Positions 1 through 5,244 of a stretch of DNA of 5,244 bases are shown in pieces. The DNA lies in contig CAKMZU010000147.1 of the NCBI GenBank assembly GCA_929200485.1, positions 1 to 5,244 on the forward strand, written 5' to 3'. The DNA is from an uncultured Gammaproteobacteria bacterium. GTDB lineage: Bacteria; Pseudomonadota; Gammaproteobacteria; Pseudomonadales; DT-91. The position numbers and the translations under genes are program-made. Each line of letters opens with the position of its first letter. Position 1 is the first letter of the stretch. The notes beneath the pieces were generated by a model, which saw only the letters and a list, made by a program, of their open reading frames with translations, did not search any database and was not told where the DNA came from.

Positions 1-63
1 CATTATACAGCCAAGGCTTCTTCACTTTTAGAGTTTTCTACTCATAGATTCAGATATTATTGT

Positions 64-88
64 GTTTATTTTTATTAAAGAAATAAAC
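64..88. repeat. AT-rich 8-bp inverted repeat upstream of the first small gene
   Basis: GTTTATTT at 64-71 is perfectly inverted as AAATAAAC at 81-88, around a 9-base loop. It lies 73 bases upstream of the gene at 162. The stem has only two G-C pairs, so a stable RNA hairpin is unlikely; it could be an operator-like site or chance in AT-rich DNA. The rest of 1-96 shows no gene: the open frame entering from the left edge (frame 1, stop at 76-78) gives no recognisable protein tail. Confidence 0.2.
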
Positions 89-96
89 TTTTAGGC

Positions 97-161
97 AATG
101 AAACTCTTCGGCATAAAACTGAACCAATAATTGGTATAGCTCAGAATAGTAAGCTGCAGTC
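97..161 (+). repeat. Upstream segment shared with the second small gene (copy 1)
   Basis: These 65 bases immediately before the ATG at 162 align without gaps to 841-905, immediately before the ATG at 906, with 44 of 65 positions identical by my count. Identity is highest at the 5' end (17 of the first 20) and fades near the start codon. A further short match at 56-68 versus 794-806 (11 of 13), displaced by six bases, suggests that the duplicated unit extends further left. It shows that the two downstream genes arose by duplication with their leader. It may carry the promoter or 5' untranslated region, but no convincing -35/-10 pair was found. Confidence 0.6.
98..130 (+). other. Possible leader mini-ORF, 10 codons
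   Basis: An ATG at 98 opens a 10-codon frame reading MKLFGIKLNQ, ending with TAA at 128-130. The equivalent position before the second small gene (842) opens a frame beginning MKLFRIRVN. Over the first nine codons the differences are two synonymous third-position changes (Leu, Phe), two conservative changes (Lys/Arg, Leu/Val) and one Gly/Arg change. That pattern weakly favours translation. AGG at 93-95 is too close to be a good ribosome site. It could equally be conserved non-coding leader sequence. Confidence 0.2.
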
Positions 162-620
162 ATGAAGAGAAAAAAGGTTTTTGTATTTGTTCTATTAATG
201 TTGCCGAATATTGTTTTGGGTTCAGTGTTAATGAAAGTTATTAGTTGCACATGTTCGGCAGTGTCGGCGGGTATTGGTGGTGTGCTTGGCGGTCTGGCAG
301 GTGCAGTAAGTTTGAGCAAATATGAGGACGTGATTGAGAAGGGTAACGTGGAAGGAAATTTTCATTTTTCAGATGAGGAGATGAAGAAGCGGGAAAAGCA
401 ATTTTTCGCTGTCTCATATGAAGGCATAATTGAGGAACGTTTCCTGGAAGGAAATTTTCAGCCTTCTGATGAGGAGATGAAGAAGCGAGGAAAGAAATTT
501 GTCGCTCTCTCATTTGCTTTGGGTGCAGTGTTGGCAGGAAGAGCAGGTTATCGCACTCCTCATTTATTACACCAAGCGTTAAGGGCGGCAATTACTCGCA
601 AAAAAACTATCACTCCTTAG
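162..620 (+). CDS. Exported glycine-rich protein with a duplicated GNF repeat, family unknown
   Basis: I do not recognise this 152-residue protein. Residues 1-20 look like a Sec signal peptide: basic KRKK, then a hydrophobic run through LLMLPN, with plausible cleavage after VLG at 18-20. There is no lipobox. Residues about 32-50 are glycine/alanine-rich (GIGGVLGGLAG) and could form a glycine-zipper membrane helix. Residues 54-85 and 86-117 are two tandem 32-residue repeats, identical at 20 of 32 positions, each holding EGNF followed by SDEEMKKR. A second Gly/Ala-rich segment (about 118-130) and a basic tail follow. The in-frame TAA at 150-152 excludes an upstream start; no clear Shine-Dalgarno is visible. 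It is paralogous to the gene at 906, including the leader. Inference: an envelope-associated or secreted membrane-active small protein; function unknown. Confidence 0.75.
   Translation: MKRKKVFVFVLLMLPNIVLGSVLMKVISCTCSAVSAGIGGVLGGLAGAVSLSKYEDVIEKGNVEGNFHFSDEEMKKREKQFFAVSYEGIIEERFLEGNFQPSDEEMKKRGKKFVALSFALGAVLAGRAGYRTPHLLHQALRAAITRKKTITP
321..512 (+). repeat. In-frame tandem duplication, two 96-bp units
   Basis: Unit A at 321-416 and unit B at 417-512 abut exactly, have equal length and match at 77 of 96 bases by my count. Each encodes 32 residues starting with YE and ending with S. The middle, coding EGNF and then DEEMKKR, is the best conserved part. The paralogue at 906 has only one equivalent segment, so the duplication most likely happened in this copy after the two genes separated. 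About 20% divergence says it is not very recent. Confidence 0.9.
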
Positions 621-840
621 GAAAGCAGAAGATAAAAAGTTACCGTTTTTAGCAGGCAGTGCCTTAGCATCTGGTGATTTTTTATCGGGTAATGGTGTTT
701 TTTTAAATTCGGCTTCCCTTAGTAGTCAGTCACCCTCTTTGCTTTGTTGGCTTTCTTTATCTCGGATTTATCAGGTGAATTATTAAAAATATAATTACTG
801 CGTTTACCCTGTCCAGTTCAGTAACGGTAATCATAGAGAT
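621..840. other. Intergenic region between the two small paralogues
   Basis: I see no convincing gene here. An open frame without a start codon runs from 583 to the TAA at 784-786, in a different frame from the preceding gene, and is probably chance. A distant inverted match (GATAAAAA at 631-638, TTTTTATC at 679-686) brackets a small AGGC-AGT-GCCT hairpin at 654-664, but this is not a canonical intrinsic terminator. The 3' part, about 794-806, begins to resemble the DNA upstream of the first small gene. Confidence 0.4.
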
Positions 841-905
841 AATGAAACTTTTTCGCATAAGAGTGAACAAAGAGCTGGAATTGACCAGAAAAGTTAAGTG
901 AAAGT
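841..905 (+). repeat. Upstream segment shared with the first small gene (copy 2)
   Basis: This is the counterpart of 97-161: 65 bases, ungapped, about 68% identical, ending directly at the ATG of the second gene. Because the spacing to the start codon is the same in both copies, no insertion or deletion has been fixed here since the duplication. That is compatible with a constrained leader, though also with limited divergence time. Confidence 0.6.
842..901 (+). other. Possible leader mini-ORF, 19 codons
   Basis: The ATG at 842 opens a 19-codon frame starting MKLFRIRVN and ending with TGA at 899-901, four bases before the ATG at 906. A ribosome finishing here could reinitiate at the downstream gene, but the copy upstream of the first gene stops 31 bases before its start, so coupling is not shared. 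The purine-rich AGAGA at 834-838 lies just upstream. The evidence is only the conserved start of the frame and its conserved distance to the gene. Confidence 0.2.
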
Positions 906-1257
906 ATGAGTAGCAGAAAAACTTGTTTATTGGCCTTGCTAATGATTCCAAATTTTGTTTTTGCTTCGATTTTTGGAACGGTATTGGAAGTGGGGGTTTC
1001 AACAGTTTGTGCGAGTGTTGGTGGGCTGCTAGGCTGGGCAGGGGGAACTGTGGGTGGAGCAATATATGCGGGTGCCAGTGAAAAAAAAGACTCTCAGGGC
1101 AATTTTGAGTCACCAGAGGAGAAGAGGGGTGAGCGTGCAGAGCGTATCGTGCGGTACTCTGGCAGATTTGGAGCTTTGGTTGGCGCTGTTGCAGGGTGGC
1201 AAACAGGAAAAACATTATTTTATCCTGTGACAGTTACTGATTCATTGGTGAAGCGCA

Positions 1258-1271
<14 letters not shown>
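906..1271 (+). CDS. Exported glycine-rich protein with a single GNF segment, paralogue of the gene at 162
   Basis: This 121-residue protein is of unknown family. Residues 1-20 form a signal peptide (SSRK, then a hydrophobic stretch with LLMIPN, cleavage plausible after VFA at 18-20) that aligns without gaps to the other copy. Residues about 36-57 are rich in glycine (ASVGGLLGWAGG and on) with several GxxxG-type spacings. Residues 58-83 are charged and contain QGNF-ESPEE, the single equivalent of the 32-residue repeat. Residues about 86-101 form a second Gly/Ala-rich hydrophobic patch, then a 20-residue tail ending KRIRYP. The in-frame stop at 882-884 limits the start; AAGTGA at 896-901 is a weak ribosome site. 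Its 3' end overlaps the convergent ggt by 14 bases. The two glycine-zipper-like segments suggest membrane insertion or oligomerisation, which is inference only. Confidence 0.75.
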
Positions 1272-3597
<2,326 letters not shown>

Positions 3598-3640
3598 AGG
3601 TGTGTTTATCATTTGCAGGATTCTAGCTAAATTTTAAATC

Positions 3641-4270
3641 CTAAACAATGACCGACTCGTTAACTTTGAACAATTGACCATTCACTTGTCCAAAGTATTT
3701 TTGACGATGCAAGGTTAGTGAATTGTTTAGATTCAGTGGGGGATCTTTTTTAGCGGTTTCAATATAAATGATGGCTTGATTGCTTAACGTATTTGTCTCT
3801 ATTAGCGTCTTCACAATCGCTTCAATCCACTGTGTGTTGCCGTAGGGAGGATCAAGAAACACTAAATCGAAGGTTCCTGTACTTTTTAGGCGAGCGATGC
3901 CTTCGGGTAGTGAAGTTAGGATGGCGCTCGAGCGTTCACAATTTAATAACGACAGATTGGCATTGATTGCCTTGATAACTAAGGGTTCGCTATCAGCAAA
4001 AAGGCAAGAGGTTGCACCGCGCGAGAGTGCTTCAAAGCCTAATGCACCACTGCCTGCAAATAAATCCAGACAGTGGTTGCCTTTTATATTATCTTGAAGC
4101 CAGTTAAAAAGGGTTTCCCGCACGCGGTTTGGAGTGGGCCGTAAACCATGAGTACAAGGAAAAGCGAGCTTTCGCCTGCGCCAATCCCCGCTTATGATAG
4201 AAAAGTGGCTTTCTTCGATTGACGATTTTGCGTTTTTTTTGGATTTAATAGGCCGATGATTCAATTTCAT
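3641..4270 (-). CDS. rsmD: 16S rRNA (guanine(966)-N2)-methyltransferase
   Basis: RsmD uses S-adenosylmethionine to methylate N2 of G966 in 16S rRNA during assembly of the 30S subunit. The 209-residue protein has a basic N-terminal arm and the substrate-side signature ISGDWRRRKL (26-35) with GLRPTPNRVRETLFNWL (42-58). The SAM-binding motif is LDLFAGSGALG (68-78) and the catalytic N-methyltransferase motif is DPPY (140-143). All family hallmarks are intact. I chose the ATG at 4270; an in-frame TTG at 4288 would add six residues and seems less likely. No clear Shine-Dalgarno precedes either. It is the first gene of the leftward run, diverging from ftsY, an arrangement common in gammaproteobacteria. 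Confidence 0.95.
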   Translation of the reverse strand: MKLNHRPIKSKKNAKSSIEESHFSIISGDWRRRKLAFPCTHGLRPTPNRVRETLFNWLQDNIKGNHCLDLFAGSGALGFEALSRGATSCLFADSEPLVIKAINANLSLLNCERSSAILTSLPEGIARLKSTGTFDLVFLDPPYGNTQWIEAIVKTLIETNTLSNQAIIYIETAKKDPPLNLNNSLTLHRQKYFGQVNGQLFKVNESVIV

Positions 4271-4391
4271 TGTAAAATAAGCGATCAATTAATGTAGAGT
4301 TTACCAGAAGCGCGATTTGAGCACTAATTTCAACGTGCAGAAAATGAAAAGCGAGCGCTCTAAATACGCCAAAAGGCAGAAAGGCAAATGT
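4271..4391. promoter_or_regulatory. Divergent rsmD-ftsY intergenic region with weak promoter candidates
   Basis: These 121 bases must hold start signals for both directions unless transcription enters from outside. For ftsY, TTTACC at 4300-4305 and ACTAAT at 4323-4328 are 17 bases apart and each match four of six sigma-70 consensus positions. For rsmD, an extended -10-like TGGTAAACT occurs on the - strand at about 4298-4306, without a good -35. Both calls are weak. The ftsY ribosome site AAAGG at 4380-4384, seven bases before the ATG at 4392, is convincing. Confidence 0.35.
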
Positions 4392-5244
4392 ATGTCCAGT
4401 GAGGAAAAAAAAGGCTTTTTTGGTCGATTTCGTCGATCAAAGGTTGAAGAAACAGCAGATCAGGCAGTCGTTGAAAGCCAAATCACCGATCAAACGCAAA
4501 CAGACAATCTAGGCGAAGTTGAATCAGTCTCGGCAAGTGAAGAGGTTCTTGATCAAGCAGAAGCGTCAAAAAAGAACGTTTTTTCTCGTTTGAAAAAAGG
4601 TTTGAGTCGAACCGGGAGTGCCTTATCAACAGGATTGGGTAATCTTTTTCTTGGTCAGCGTGAGATTGATGATGATCTTTTAGAGGAAATCGAAACCCAA
4701 CTTATCCTTGCTGATGTAGGTATGGATGCAACAAGGCAGATTGTTGATAACCTGACCTTAAAAGTAGGTCGTAAAGAACTCGATGATGCCAATTCGTTGT
4801 TTAACGCATTGAAAGACGAGTTGAGCCAGATTTTGTCATATAGTGAAAGTCCACTGGTTATTCCTAAGCAAGATAAGCCTTATGTGATATTGGTGGTCGG
4901 GGTAAATGGTGTCGGTAAAACGACGACCATTGGTAAAATGGCGAAACGTTTTCAATCTGAAGGCAAGCAAGTCATGTTGGCGGCGGGTGATACTTTTCGG
5001 GCTGCTGCGGTTGAGCAATTAAAAGTGTGGGGTGATAGAAATCAAGTCCCGGTTATTGCTCAGGATACTGGCGCAGACAGTGCATCGGTGATTTATGATG
5101 CCATTCAGGCAGCTCAAGCAAGAAAAGCCGATGTTTTAATCGCCGACACTGCAGGGAGGCTACATAATAAAAGTAACTTGATGGATGAGTTGAAAAAAGT
5201 GGTTCGTGTTATGAAGAAGCTTGATGATACAGCTCCCCATGAAG
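4392..5244 (+). CDS. ftsY: Signal recognition particle receptor FtsY (3' end cut by window)
   Basis: FtsY is the SRP receptor GTPase that docks ribosome-SRP complexes at the inner membrane next to SecYEG. The window holds 284 codons. Residues 1-15 (KKGFFGRFRR) form a basic membrane-binding helix like that of E. coli FtsY. Residues about 18-58 are an acidic, Gln/Glu/Asp-rich A domain, much shorter than the E. coli one. Residues 60-90 form the second amphipathic membrane-targeting helix, then the N domain (about 91-160). The G domain shows G1 GVNGVGKT (170-177), DTFRAAA (200-206) and G3 DTAGR (252-256). The later TKLDG motif and C terminus lie beyond the edge. I chose the ATG at 4392 for its AAAGG site seven bases upstream and its match to the family N terminus; an in-frame ATG at 4344 would add 16 residues but has no ribosome site. 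It is transcribed divergently from rsmD. Confidence 0.96.
   Translation, partial: MSSEEKKGFFGRFRRSKVEETADQAVVESQITDQTQTDNLGEVESVSASEEVLDQAEASKKNVFSRLKKGLSRTGSALSTGLGNLFLGQREIDDDLLEEIETQLILADVGMDATRQIVDNLTLKVGRKELDDANSLFNALKDELSQILSYSESPLVIPKQDKPYVILVVGVNGVGKTTTIGKMAKRFQSEGKQVMLAAGDTFRAAAVEQLKVWGDRNQVPVIAQDTGADSASVIYDAIQAAQARKADVLIADTAGRLHNKSNLMDELKKVVRVMKKLDDTAPHE

Noticed and set aside
241..591. Long open frame on the - strand antisense to the first small gene.
   Set aside because: It is rich in Pro, His, Leu and Ser, as expected from the complement of a glycine-rich coding frame, and follows the repeat units of the + strand gene. The + strand frame has a signal peptide and a paralogue.
631..700. 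Possible intrinsic terminator after the first small gene, with several T-runs nearby.
   Set aside because: The only local hairpin has a four-base stem and is not directly followed by a T-run; the longer inverted match has a loop of about 40 bases and an A/T stem.
583..786. Open frame following the first small gene, suggesting a frameshift at the seven-A run (600-606) that truncates a longer protein.
   Set aside because: The unshifted C terminus of the first gene aligns in length and character with that of its paralogue, which has no such extension. Reaching the frame would need a +1 or -2 shift, and the extension resembles nothing known.
757..1215. 152-codon open frame on the - strand antisense to the second small gene.
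   Set aside because: Its composition (Gln, Pro, His, Leu, Phe) is that of a shadow frame, and it shows no domain or start signal. The + strand paralogue accounts for the conservation.
4353..4360. Perfect palindrome GAGCGCTC upstream of ftsY.
   Set aside because: Eight bases with no spacing and no second copy nearby; such palindromes are expected by chance and match no operator I know.
4344..4391. Upstream ATG extending FtsY by 16 residues.
   Set aside because: It has no ribosome site, the added stretch is a Lys/Arg-rich translation of leader DNA, and the ATG at 4392 has a good AAAGG and gives the family-typical N terminus.

Overview
The window reads as gammaproteobacterial chromosome of moderate-to-low GC. 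Five conserved genes support this: ftsY on the + strand at the right end and, facing away from it on the - strand, rsmD, coaD, a 2[4Fe-4S] ferredoxin of the YfhL/Fdx1 (Allochromatium) type, and a gamma-glutamyltransferase (ggt). The ggt-ferredoxin-coaD order matches my recollection of the Pseudomonas aeruginosa chromosome. I cannot place the organism to order or genus.

Left part (1-1271): a lineage-specific region with two small + strand genes I do not recognise, at 162-620 and 906-1271. They are diverged paralogues. Both have an N-terminal signal peptide sharing an LLM-x-PN-x-V core, a glycine-rich hydrophobic segment, a charged segment containing a GNF...EE motif, a second glycine-rich hydrophobic segment and a short basic tail. 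The first has a 32-residue (96-bp) tandem duplication of the charged segment, whereas the second has one copy. The similarity continues upstream of the starts: 97-161 and 841-905 align without gaps at about 68% identity. Each carries, exactly 64 bases before the gene start, an ATG opening a very short frame that begins MKLFxI. This pair is the best candidate for something undescribed in the window.

Middle and right part (1258-4270, - strand): rsmD, coaD, ferredoxin and ggt are tightly packed, with gaps of about 43 and 19 bases and then a 43-base overlap, so they are probably one transcript. RsmD methylates 16S rRNA, CoaD makes dephospho-CoA, the ferredoxin carries electrons, and Ggt would cleave glutathione-type gamma-glutamyl bonds in the periplasm. 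The ggt is abnormal. It is open throughout and keeps its signal peptide, nucleophile threonine and large-subunit motifs. However, about 55 residues appear to have been cleanly lost near the N terminus, including the GGNAVDAA and GGGGF core segments and the substrate-binding arginine.

Right end (4271-5244): a divergent intergenic region of about 121 bases, then ftsY, the signal-recognition-particle receptor GTPase, cut by the window edge after 284 codons. No tRNA, rRNA, CRISPR array, transposase or insertion-sequence end was seen.
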